Below the pieces are notes generated by a model. The model worked only from the letters and a program-made list of their open reading frames with translations, was not told the origin of the DNA and searched no databases. DNA of 42,128 nt from Marinagarivorans sp. (GTDB lineage Bacteria; Pseudomonadota; Gammaproteobacteria; Pseudomonadales; Cellvibrionaceae), in the NCBI GenBank assembly GCA_028281865.1, contig JANQJB010000100.1, forward strand, positions 1-42,128, given 5' to 3'. This document shows positions 35,706 through 42,128 of the stretch, one piece after another. The position numbers and the translations under genes were made by a program. The stretch's first letter is position 1. The number at the start of each line of letters is the position of its first letter.

Positions 35706-36051
35706 TACCAAATCAATTCGCTCGAAAACCCTTGCTCTTGCTAACCCAAAAACTCAGCGCTGCAGAGCACGTGACGCCGACGCACTATACCGTTAGCAAT
35801 GATAGTGCGATTTAAGTAAACGTCGCGCGATGCAACGTGTTTTGCCAGAAATGATATTCAAGGCAGCTTTATTATTCTTAATAATTGGCCTATTTTGCAG
35901 AGAAATTTCGACAACAACAACGCAAATTTGTTCGTCAAGTAAAAAAACTCGACAGCTGGATAATGATTCAGGCGAAAAACAGCACCTCGCAAACGTACTT
36001 CAACTCCGAAACACTCACATAACTATTTGATTTTATTTAACTTCCTTGCTT
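35706..36051. other. Intergenic region upstream of the pseudokinase gene
   Basis: About 346 bp. It contains the inverted repeat at 35781-35809 and the pseudokinase promoter. A 66-codon plus-strand frame (35830-36030) with one hydrophobic stretch is present but has no start context or recognisable family, so it is not called. No clear terminator for the cytochrome gene is seen. Confidence 0.4.
35781..35809 (-). promoter_or_regulatory. Inverted repeat over a candidate -10 of the pseudokinase gene
   Basis: CGCACTAT (35781-35788) and ATAGTGCG (35802-35809) are perfect 8-bp arms separated by 13 bp. On the minus strand the distal arm contains TATAGT (35789-35784), a 5-of-6 match to a -10 hexamer, about 80 nt before the start codon. 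This is operator-like; the -35 partner is poor. Confidence 0.35.
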
Positions 36052-37620
36052 TTAGCGTTTGTCGAGCACTTCTCGAATGTAGAGCGTTACATTGACTGCG
36101 CATTCTCCCGCACAACGATCTGGATCACCGGGTGGCATACGCTCCAAGTTTTCTATATACAGAACATCACGCCGACTAAAGTCTGTCACCGCTTTTTGCT
36201 CCGGCGTTAAAGCGATAATTTGTTTGTTTGGCCGACCGTCGCGACCGTCTTCGCCGTGGCAACCTGAGCACATATCAATGTATATTTGTCGACCTTGGTA
36301 AGCCTTTGCTAATTGCTTTTCAGGCTCTGTAAATGTCGAATCTACGTCAGATAAATAGGCGATTACGTCAGCGGCACACTGGTCGTTACAATCTTCCACC
36401 GAGCCCTTTGGCATGAGTGTCTGAATGATAGTGAACGGATCGACATTGGTATACCAAGTGGGATGGCGAAAATAAACACCTTCCTTCATGCCTGCGATGT
36501 AACGCTCTGAGCTACCACCGATCCCTTTATCGCCGTGGCAGCTTTGGCAATGCTCTTGATACTCGAGCTCACCTTGCGCAGCGTCACCCACCAACTGCAG
36601 CCTATACTCATATTCTTTTCCAAGCTGGAAGCGCACGTACTGTGAAATCGATGCAGCGCAATCATCTCTGCAGTCATAGGGAAATACCGGCGGCATTTTT
36701 TCGCTGATAAACCGCGTTAAATCATAGGAAAATTCTGGGTCACCGGAAAACGCGCTCGGGTCATCTTCTTTGGTATAAACATCTTGTAACGGAAAAATTG
36801 TCCCGGCCGTCTCAGCACCTTGACCGACATCACCATGGCACATCGCGCAGTGCGTAAGAAATAATTCTTTCTCAGCCGATAAGTCCCGCTCGACCACATC
36901 GAAAGACGACACTGCTTCAGCAGTGCTTCCATCATCATCAGTCACAACGAGCTTTAACTCATAAGTACCCAGTTGATCGAGCGCTTCAAATTCGGGAACT
37001 TCGGGAAAACGCCAAACAAAAGGCTGGCGGGTCAAGCGCCCAACAGAGACGGAATTGAAAAATAATTCACCGCTGACCACCCGGCCATCCATATCCGAGG
37101 CTTCTGTTACAACTTGCAAGCCAAGCCCCTGGCCGATCTCGCCACCGAGGTTTGGCGATAAAATCTCGGCAACCGGAGGTAGGTTTTTGCTAATCGTAAT
37201 AACCTTTTCCACATAGCTACTGGCCATGTTTTTGTCGACAGCCACAATTCTGACCGTGTACTCCCCTACCCCTAATCCATCAAAATCGCTGGCGGACCAG
37301 TTAAAAGGTCCCTGGGTAATGCGCTCTCCAATTTGTCTATCGCCAATACGTAATTCAACATAATCAAGATTTTGTTCGGCATCTGATACTGCAACTGAAA
37401 TCGCAATCGATTCGCCGGCTAAGATTTTCTCAGCGTTGTCCACCCCTTTTAATTCGAAAACTGTCACGAAGTCAATTTGAGGCGGCGTATTGTTTTCCGG
37501 CATACCGTCCACAGTGCCGTTTTTTGTGGGATCGTCAATTCCATTTCCGTCACAACCACTCAACAACAGACTGGCGATTATCGCCGTAGAGATAAGAATT
37601 CGAAACAAACCCAAGCGCAT
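36052..37620 (-). CDS. Three-haem cytochrome c lipoprotein with Ig-like domains
   Basis: A 522-residue predicted lipoprotein (lipobox LLSGC, Cys23). Two Ig-like domains (residues about 45-150 and 150-250) precede three cytochrome c domains with CAMCH (about 257), CQSCH (about 357) and CSGCH (about 450). Each haem domain also has a Met-containing loop (MPPVFP, MPKGS, MPPGDP), the likely axial ligand, followed by a second Cys pair (CRDDC, CNDQC, CAGEC) and a helix of the type AxxVxxYI. It is probably an envelope electron-transfer protein; the partner is unknown. ATG 37620 gives a normal lipoprotein signal; a longer frame to 37671 adds 17 non-signal residues. No obvious operon partner. Confidence 0.88.
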   Translation of the reverse strand: MRLGLFRILISTAIIASLLLSGCDGNGIDDPTKNGTVDGMPENNTPPQIDFVTVFELKGVDNAEKILAGESIAISVAVSDAEQNLDYVELRIGDRQIGERITQGPFNWSASDFDGLGVGEYTVRIVAVDKNMASSYVEKVITISKNLPPVAEILSPNLGGEIGQGLGLQVVTEASDMDGRVVSGELFFNSVSVGRLTRQPFVWRFPEVPEFEALDQLGTYELKLVVTDDDGSTAEAVSSFDVVERDLSAEKELFLTHCAMCHGDVGQGAETAGTIFPLQDVYTKEDDPSAFSGDPEFSYDLTRFISEKMPPVFPYDCRDDCAASISQYVRFQLGKEYEYRLQLVGDAAQGELEYQEHCQSCHGDKGIGGSSERYIAGMKEGVYFRHPTWYTNVDPFTIIQTLMPKGSVEDCNDQCAADVIAYLSDVDSTFTEPEKQLAKAYQGRQIYIDMCSGCHGEDGRDGRPNKQIIALTPEQKAVTDFSRRDVLYIENLERMPPGDPDRCAGECAVNVTLYIREVLDKR

Positions 37621-38105
37621 GATCAACCCGAAATACATAAATTGATCGAATAGCATAATCTGCATACACAATAAATTCTTTGAAGGAGCTCCCGCTGCGC
37701 TACTTTTCTTCTATTATCAGCCCATTTTCACTAACTATCGGTTATAACCTCATAGCAAAAAAGCATCATTTAGGGAATTTACCCCTAAATCGAAGGCACT
37801 TCGAAGCCCTTATCAACGCGCCAAAGAATACACAGCGCAGTCCATCGGCAACGGGGTTCATTTGAAATTTTTATGCCCAGATCCCAAATTGCCAAAGTTT
37901 CGGCCCAACTGTATGTTTTTTGATCACAAATACGTGAATTAGTCTCTTCTTAAGCGCGTTACAGTCGACTACAATGCGCAAAACAGCAATTGACACCGAT
38001 GTCATTACAATTTCAAAGGCCGAACTTAGCATCTTAATCAGATCATCTCGGTTCTTTTTCGAAGAAGAAACCTCAAATCACTTCAATTGACAGGTCTCAG
38101 AAAAC
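37621..38105. other. Divergent intergenic region, cytochrome / RCC1-like lipoprotein
   Basis: About 485 bp with no gene. A weak promoter candidate for the rightward gene has a -10 TACAAT (37970-37975) with a poor -35 TTCTTA at 17-bp spacing. A consensus -35 word TTGACA at 37990-37995 has no matching -10. Nothing else notable is seen. Confidence 0.3.
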
Positions 38106-40487
38106 ATGAAGATAGGCTTTGTTCTGAAAACTGCCGTAAGCAAATTCGCTATTACTGCACTGTGCGTTTCCTTTATTGCTGCCTGCGGCGGTGGCGATAA
38201 TTCAGAGAATCCGGGTTCGTCGTCAAGTAGCACATCCAGCAGTAGCTCGAGCTCATCGGCTAGTACATCCTCAAGTAGCTCTAGTTCGTCGTCCAGCAGC
38301 TCTTCAAGTTCTAGTAGTTCATCAAGCTCGTCTTCAAGCTCTTCGTCGTCGAGCAGTTCTTCGTCATCTAGTAGTTCTTCGAACTCTGGGGCCGTAGCCG
38401 GCGATGCACCTTTGTGTTTGTACCCGGTTAACGCCTTAGGTAAAGGTGCCGCATCGCATGTTTGCACAACGTTGGAAAATGGCAAAGCTGCCTGCGGTGA
38501 AACAACAGGAGGGTCCTTGCAAACCATGCAGAGCATGGGACAAGATATCGAAGACGTCTTAGTTGCCAGCGGCGCGGGCTACCACTCAGTTGGATCTTTG
38601 GTTTCCAAAGACGGCACGATGTATTGGGGAAATATTCCAGCGACCTATGGCAACGGCAAGCTCGAAGGCCTAACTTATGCAATTACCGGCCAAAACCATC
38701 ACTGTGGCTTAGTCGAAAATGCGGGTAAGCATGAAGTTTACTGCAGCCAAACACAAAAAATACCCGATACAAAAGTAAGCGGAATTCCAGCGGGCCGAAT
38801 TCTCAGCCTCGATGTCGGTCACAAAGAAGCCTGTGCTTTACATGAATCCAAAGACGTTTACTGTTGGTCGAACGAAGGCGGCGAAGGCGAAATCGTCTCT
38901 GGAGCAGGTTCGGCAATGAATGCAGTTAAAATGTCGATCAGCAAAAACAATCCCGCTTTTGTATCTGTATCTCAATACAGAGCCTGCGTCGCTTATGAAG
39001 ACAAAGGCGCCGAGTGTTTTTCAAAAACAAATAGCTACAACGTAGCACCAGATGCATACTCTGACATCAAAATTATCGATATTTCAAGCGGCCAAAACCC
39101 CACGTGCTTCTTAAAAGAAAATGGCGATTTATTATGCGCGGCGGTGAGAGAAAATCAGCCAGCGGCTTTTTCCGTTTCATCAAATAGCAAATTTAAAGAT
39201 ATCAGCGGAGGATGGAAAGATTGGGTTTGCGGTTTAACGCTTAACGATACGCTCGAATGCTTTAATGTCACCGGCAACAGCGCAAACACAAGAACAATAA
39301 CAACACCTGCAACGCCTGGACCTGCTGCGTGCTACCACTCATATCAAGAGCAAATACAAGGTGGCGGCGCCTCTTCGAGCAGCAGTTCATCATCGAGTAG
39401 TTCGTCGTCCAGCAGCTCATCTTCATCAAGCTCGTCGAGTAGCTCGAATTCTTCCAGCAGTTCTTCTTCAAGCTCCTCGAGTTCAAGTGGTAACCCAGGT
39501 GACTTAGCCGCTTACTTTAATCAGTTTCCTTGTGGCGTTGGTTTCGGTGCACTCGGCAATGGTGGTTGGAATGCCTGTTACCGCTTGAGTAACGGCACGG
39601 CGGAATGTGCCTCCAATGGCGTTGCGACCAAAGTGAAGTGGGAAGGTAACCAAGGCGATGTCACGGATGTTCTGCATATCTCGGGTGCCGGCGACGGCAG
39701 TTCAGCCGTTGTTGTCACCACGGACGGAAAAGTCTATCAAGGTAATATTTCCGGTATTTCTAAGACAGCCAAGCTAGGCTCCGAAGGTATCGCCGCAACA
39801 GCTGGACTCCATGCACGCTGCGTTCTTACCGCCAGCGGCAACAAAAAAGATATTCGCTGCTGGAAAGATAATGGTATGCCGACGCGACCAGATCTTCCCA
39901 ATAACTTCGACGCTGTCCAAGTATCAGCGGCTTATGGTGTCGCTTGTGCGCTTAATACTTCAGGCGAGATTTGGTGTTGGGATCAAGGCGGAAACCTCGG
40001 AGGTTTAGACCAAGCCATTGGGCTAAATGGCAGTGCCGCGAAAAAGATCCCACTTGACGGACCTTTTATTTCGGTTGGCACCGGACAAACTTCTGTTTGT
40101 GGCGTTAAACAATCGGGCGGGCTCGACTGCTTAGCCGGCTGGTACTCCGGCCCCTATCTCCCCGTTGAAGGACCTGACGGTCAGTTCAAGCTTAAGGGGT
40201 CTGACTTTACGGACACCAAGTGGTTTCAAGCCGGCTGGAAGCAAGGAATTGAAATTAAAAACGACGGAACAGCGTATTTGTTACCTGGAAAAGGTAGCCC
40301 TCGAGACTCTGTAGACCCCATCAAATTCACCGGAGTAAACAACGCAATTAATGCCGGTGGAGATCGTGCGCTTGAGGGTCACGGCGGTTGTGTCGAGACA
40401 TCAAACGGAGAGATTCATTGCATGACCTCGAATAGAAGCACTACTAAAGTGTCATCGAATGCCGGGGCAGCTAACTGTCCATTTTAA
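38106..40487 (+). CDS. RCC1-like repeat lipoprotein with polyserine linkers
   Basis: A 793-residue predicted lipoprotein (lipobox FIAAC, Cys27). Residues 38-94 and 423-461 are almost pure serine linkers. Between and after them lie two related halves (about 95-420 and 465-793) of RCC1-like blades, each with a Cys pair in a pattern hxCxLxxxGxxxCW: examples are CALHESKDVYCW, CFLKENGDLLC, CALNTSGEIWCW and CVETSNGEIHC. This suggests two disulfide-stabilised beta-propellers tethered to the outer membrane. Polyserine linkers are typical of Cellvibrionaceae secreted proteins. Function unknown: binding of a partner or polysaccharide is only inference. Convergent with the LuxR gene across a hairpin. 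Confidence 0.85.
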   Translation: MKIGFVLKTAVSKFAITALCVSFIAACGGGDNSENPGSSSSSTSSSSSSSSASTSSSSSSSSSSSSSSSSSSSSSSSSSSSSSSSSSSSSSSNSGAVAGDAPLCLYPVNALGKGAASHVCTTLENGKAACGETTGGSLQTMQSMGQDIEDVLVASGAGYHSVGSLVSKDGTMYWGNIPATYGNGKLEGLTYAITGQNHHCGLVENAGKHEVYCSQTQKIPDTKVSGIPAGRILSLDVGHKEACALHESKDVYCWSNEGGEGEIVSGAGSAMNAVKMSISKNNPAFVSVSQYRACVAYEDKGAECFSKTNSYNVAPDAYSDIKIIDISSGQNPTCFLKENGDLLCAAVRENQPAAFSVSSNSKFKDISGGWKDWVCGLTLNDTLECFNVTGNSANTRTITTPATPGPAACYHSYQEQIQGGGASSSSSSSSSSSSSSSSSSSSSSSSSNSSSSSSSSSSSSSGNPGDLAAYFNQFPCGVGFGALGNGGWNACYRLSNGTAECASNGVATKVKWEGNQGDVTDVLHISGAGDGSSAVVVTTDGKVYQGNISGISKTAKLGSEGIAATAGLHARCVLTASGNKKDIRCWKDNGMPTRPDLPNNFDAVQVSAAYGVACALNTSGEIWCWDQGGNLGGLDQAIGLNGSAAKKIPLDGPFISVGTGQTSVCGVKQSGGLDCLAGWYSGPYLPVEGPDGQFKLKGSDFTDTKWFQAGWKQGIEIKNDGTAYLLPGKGSPRDSVDPIKFTGVNNAINAGGDRALEGHGGCVETSNGEIHCMTSNRSTTKVSSNAGAANCPF
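38217..38387 (+). repeat. Polyserine linker 1
   Basis: About 57 codons, nearly all serine, written with a mixture of TCN and AGY codons rather than one repeated triplet. The mix indicates selection for the protein sequence rather than simple DNA slippage. It separates the lipid anchor from the first RCC1-like half. Confidence 0.9.
39372..39488 (+). repeat. Polyserine linker 2
   Basis: About 39 serine-rich codons (two or fewer Asn) of mixed TCN/AGY type, separating the two RCC1-like halves. Confidence 0.9.
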
Positions 40488-40500
40488 TTTTTTAAATTGT

Positions 40501-40532
40501 TTTTGTGCCTTTATTTTTTTAAAGGCACAAAA
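40501..40532. terminator. Hairpin between convergent genes, possible bidirectional terminator
   Basis: A perfect 13-bp inverted repeat (TTTTGTGCCTTTA, six T, TAAAGGCACAAAA) lies 14 nt after the RCC1-like stop and 26 nt before the LuxR stop. The position suits termination for both genes. The T-rich strand precedes the core stem and no separate T run follows it in either direction, so it is not a textbook terminator. Confidence 0.6.
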
Positions 40533-40557
40533 CTTGAAATTGCAAAATACTAAATAG

Positions 40558-41376
40558 TCAAACTTCAATTAAATTAAGTTTTAATGCTTTAGCCACAGCG
40601 TGCTGACGAGTTTTAACTTCCAGCTTTTTATGAATATTTTTCATGTGGTAGAGCACAGTATTTTCAGAAATATTAAGCCGCTCTGAAATATTGTAAGAAT
40701 TCAAACCACCGGCTACCCAGCTCAATATGTCTCGTTCTTTTGTTGTCAAGCTAACATCTTTTTGATTTTCTAATTTAAGTATCCTAACCAAGGCTTCATA
40801 AAGGTAGCCATTTAGCAGGCTTAAAATAGGCAAGCTTTGCGCGATATCCTGTTCTGATAATTTATCATCTTCATCATAGGCAAAGCGAAAACCACTAATA
40901 AGCGATTGTGGACCATGCGCCGGAAAGGTAACAAAAGATCGGATACCAAAATCATCAATAGCACCTGCCATATTGGGAGATACCATTCTTAGATGATCGA
41001 TATCTTTGCTTGCCTTCCAAACATTTGGCACAAGGTTGTCTTTGCAATAAAGAATTAACGGGTCTTGAGTGATAAGGTTTTCTCGATAATGGCTAATCCA
41101 CTCCACATTTCCGCTACACATAAACTGCATAGTCGGCCCCGCCTCGTCTAGTATTGCTGCCCCCCCACCAAAAATCGAATAGCCAAAATCTCGCATTACT
41201 TTAGCCGCGAAAGCGTGCAGACCTTCAATAGAGTCTATAGCCAATGCGTGTTCGACATAGTCTTCCGTGCAATAGCTTCTTTTGTGACTAGGGTGCTTGA
41301 CCGCTTGCTCACATTCCGTATCAGAACAGCTATTTAGGGGACGGAAGTTGATCTGTGGGGAGGGAGATATCGACAT
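40558..41376 (-). CDS. LuxR-type quorum-sensing regulator (solo)
   Basis: A 272-residue regulator with an autoinducer-binding domain and a C-terminal LuxR helix-turn-helix (about the last 65 residues: LTTKERDILSWVAGG, ISENTVLYHMKNIHKKL). The signal-binding residues of acyl-homoserine-lactone receptors appear conserved: VEW and SHY (TraR W57, Y61), QDP (D70, P71), PNVW (W85) and the Gly of FGIRSFVTFPAHGP. No luxI-type synthase lies in the window, so it is a solo or its partner is elsewhere. I chose ATG 41376; a GTG at 41463 would add 29 residues. A perfect lux-box palindrome lies upstream at 41555-41574, which suggests autoregulation. Confidence 0.88.
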   Translation of the reverse strand: MSISPSPQINFRPLNSCSDTECEQAVKHPSHKRSYCTEDYVEHALAIDSIEGLHAFAAKVMRDFGYSIFGGGAAILDEAGPTMQFMCSGNVEWISHYRENLITQDPLILYCKDNLVPNVWKASKDIDHLRMVSPNMAGAIDDFGIRSFVTFPAHGPQSLISGFRFAYDEDDKLSEQDIAQSLPILSLLNGYLYEALVRILKLENQKDVSLTTKERDILSWVAGGLNSYNISERLNISENTVLYHMKNIHKKLEVKTRQHAVAKALKLNLIEV

Positions 41377-41549
41377 CGCTATATATAAAGAAGGAGTTAA
41401 CCCTATTTCTGGCAGCAAGACTAATATTTGAACGCTGCCTGATTCAAGCCTCAGGCGATACACGGACGAATTGCGGCGTTGGAAATCGCAACTGCCTCCG
41501 AATACACCTGTGAATGCCCTATTCTATACCGCGATTCACTCCACCGCTA

Positions 41550-41579
41550 TCAAGAACTACAAGATCTTGTAGTTTTTGA
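41550..41579. promoter_or_regulatory. Lux-box-type palindrome
   Basis: The core AACTACAAGA/TCTTGTAGTT at 41555-41574 is a perfect 20-bp palindrome fitting the CT-N12-AG pattern of LuxR-family sites. Allowing one mismatched pair, the symmetry extends to 30 bp (41550-41579). Leftward, a -10 TATAGA (41528-41523) lies about 36 bp from its centre, so the site sits just upstream of or over the -35 of luxR. Rightward, a consensus -35 TTGACA (41576-41581) overlaps the right arm. Confidence 0.75.
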
Positions 41580-41605
41580 CAGCCGGTCTTTTTGATATCG
41601 TAGCC

Positions 41606-41700
41606 GTGAGGAGTCAACGTTCAATATGGACGCCAAGTCGACGTGGCAATACAAAAACGAGGGACCGTTTTCCTCAATTTAGGAAACGTTGACTCCTCAC
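41606..41700. repeat. 95-bp structured inverted-repeat element
   Basis: Perfect 16-bp terminal inverted repeats (GTGAGGAGTCAACGTT at 41606-41621 and its complement at 41685-41700) enclose two smaller hairpins: GCCA-AGTCGACG-TGGC, almost a full palindrome around GTCGAC (41632-41647), and TTTCCT-N6-AGGAAA (41669-41686, its right arm touching the outer repeat). Folded, it resembles a cloverleaf. It could be a MITE-like insertion, a structured leader or a small RNA. No target-site duplication or transposase is visible. Confidence 0.7.
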
Positions 41701-41831
41701 AAATCATATTAAATGCCTGGGTTAAGAGTAGTACCAGACTGATATTTGTGTAAGTTTGGCAATTGAGTTGGTCAAGCTAATACTGGCTATCTATCATCCT
41801 TTGCAACTCGTCTGAATCTTATTTTAATCCC

Positions 41832-41859
41832 TTGCGGCGCGTGCGCCTGTATGTATTAT
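41832..41859 (+). promoter_or_regulatory. Candidate promoter of the partial exported gene
   Basis: A -35 TTGCGG (41832-41837), 16-bp spacer and -10 TATTAT (41854-41859) lie about 80 nt upstream of the ATG at 41940. A hairpin with arms GCTACC/GGTAGC (41866-41889) would fall at the very 5' end of the transcript. Confidence 0.35.
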
Positions 41860-41939
41860 GTTCGCGCTACCTAGCTTTAGCTCGGTAGCCATGTTGTATT
41901 TATGGCGTTATCGCATGGACTTAACGGATAGTGTTACTT

Positions 41940-42128
41940 ATGAAAATCAGATTTATTTATTTTAGTTTAGTTCTTCTTTTCTCTTCTTTTTGTTCCCCCG
42001 CATTTTCACTCAGCATCTCGGAAACGACATCGACAGATGGCGAATATACGCTGACGTGGCCGAGTAATGTTTGGAATCCCTACAAAAATAAAACGCGTAA
42101 GGGGCAGCTGAAAGAGACCTTTACCCCT
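41940..42128 (+). CDS. Exported protein, 5' partial
   Basis: The first 63 codons of a gene running off the window. Residues 1-24 form a signal peptide (MKIRFIYFSLVLLF, ending SPAFS). The mature start LSISETTSTDGEYTLTWPS resembles a fibronectin-like strand (GxYTLTW) often met at the start of secreted repeat proteins, but too little is present to name a family. It lies downstream of the lux-box region and could be a target of the LuxR regulator (inference). The ATG is the first in frame and only a weak Shine-Dalgarno is seen. Confidence 0.65.
   Translation, partial: MKIRFIYFSLVLLFSSFCSPAFSLSISETTSTDGEYTLTWPSNVWNPYKNKTRKGQLKETFTP

Larger units (their letters stand above)
41377..41939. other. 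Regulatory intergenic region between luxR and a partial exported gene
   Basis: About 560 bp without a called gene. In order it holds a candidate leftward -10 (41523-41528), a lux-box palindrome (41550-41579), a rightward consensus -35 (41576-41581), a 95-bp cloverleaf-like inverted-repeat element (41606-41700), a candidate rightward promoter (41832-41859) and a leader hairpin (41866-41889). Confidence 0.55.

Noticed and set aside
35830-36030. 66-codon plus-strand frame with one hydrophobic stretch
   Set aside because: No ribosome site, low-complexity Thr/Ser tail and no recognised family; it lies in an intergenic region.
37990-37995. Consensus TTGACA as -35 of the RCC1-like lipoprotein gene
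   Set aside because: No -10-like hexamer at 16-18 bp; the sequence there is TCAAAG.
38078-38536. 152-codon minus-strand frame rich in Glu, Asp and Leu
   Set aside because: Simple antisense reflection of the polyserine codons of the RCC1-like lipoprotein gene.
41606-41700. Structured inverted repeat as an integron attC site
   Set aside because: No R'/R'' consensus (RYYYAAC / GTTRRRY) at the ends, no extrahelical-base pattern and no integrase or cassette array nearby.

Overview
The window comes from a mid-GC gammaproteobacterium, most likely of the Cellvibrionaceae (Saccharophagus/Teredinibacter/Cellvibrio group). The reasons are the gammaproteobacterial ffh / ypjD / corB block, a DUF3135 gene, and a secreted lipoprotein with very long polyserine linkers, a habit of that family. 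The placement is inference; no rRNA or tRNA gene is visible.

Left part (1-13 kb) is mostly housekeeping. ffh (SRP GTPase) is divergent from a ypjD-like cytochrome-assembly membrane protein and a CorB-type CBS transporter. Then come a DUF3135 protein, a NIF3/YqfO-like small protein divergent from an unusual double-length QueD-like protein, an overlapping DinB-like/NRDE pair, a secreted YHS protein, and a three-gene ABC operon (ATPase, fused GldF-GldG-type protein, DUF4340 protein) closed by a clear terminator at 8079-8110.

Middle part (13-36 kb) is one co-directional minus-strand secretion locus: an envelope-spanning pseudokinase/degenerate formylglycine-generating-enzyme fusion (33084-35705), a 5785-residue TpsA exoprotein (15224-32581), and its TpsB outer-membrane transporter (13273-15279, overlapping the tpsA 3' end). 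The exoprotein combines a haemagglutinin-type TPS domain with about 4100 residues of RTX-like GGxGxD repeats, including at least five consecutive modules of about 202 residues. The upstream fusion protein has lost most kinase catalytic residues and one of the two FGE active-site cysteines, so it looks like a sensor or scaffold rather than an enzyme.

Right part (36-42 kb) holds a three-haem cytochrome c lipoprotein, an RCC1-like lipoprotein made of two related halves joined by polyserine, and a solo LuxR-type regulator that keeps the residues of acyl-homoserine-lactone receptors. Upstream of luxR is a perfect 20-bp lux-box palindrome beside a consensus -35 on the opposite strand, followed by a 95-bp cloverleaf-like inverted-repeat element and the start of another exported protein cut by the window edge. 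The most interesting signals are the pseudokinase-TpsA-TpsB locus and the lux-box/structured-element region.
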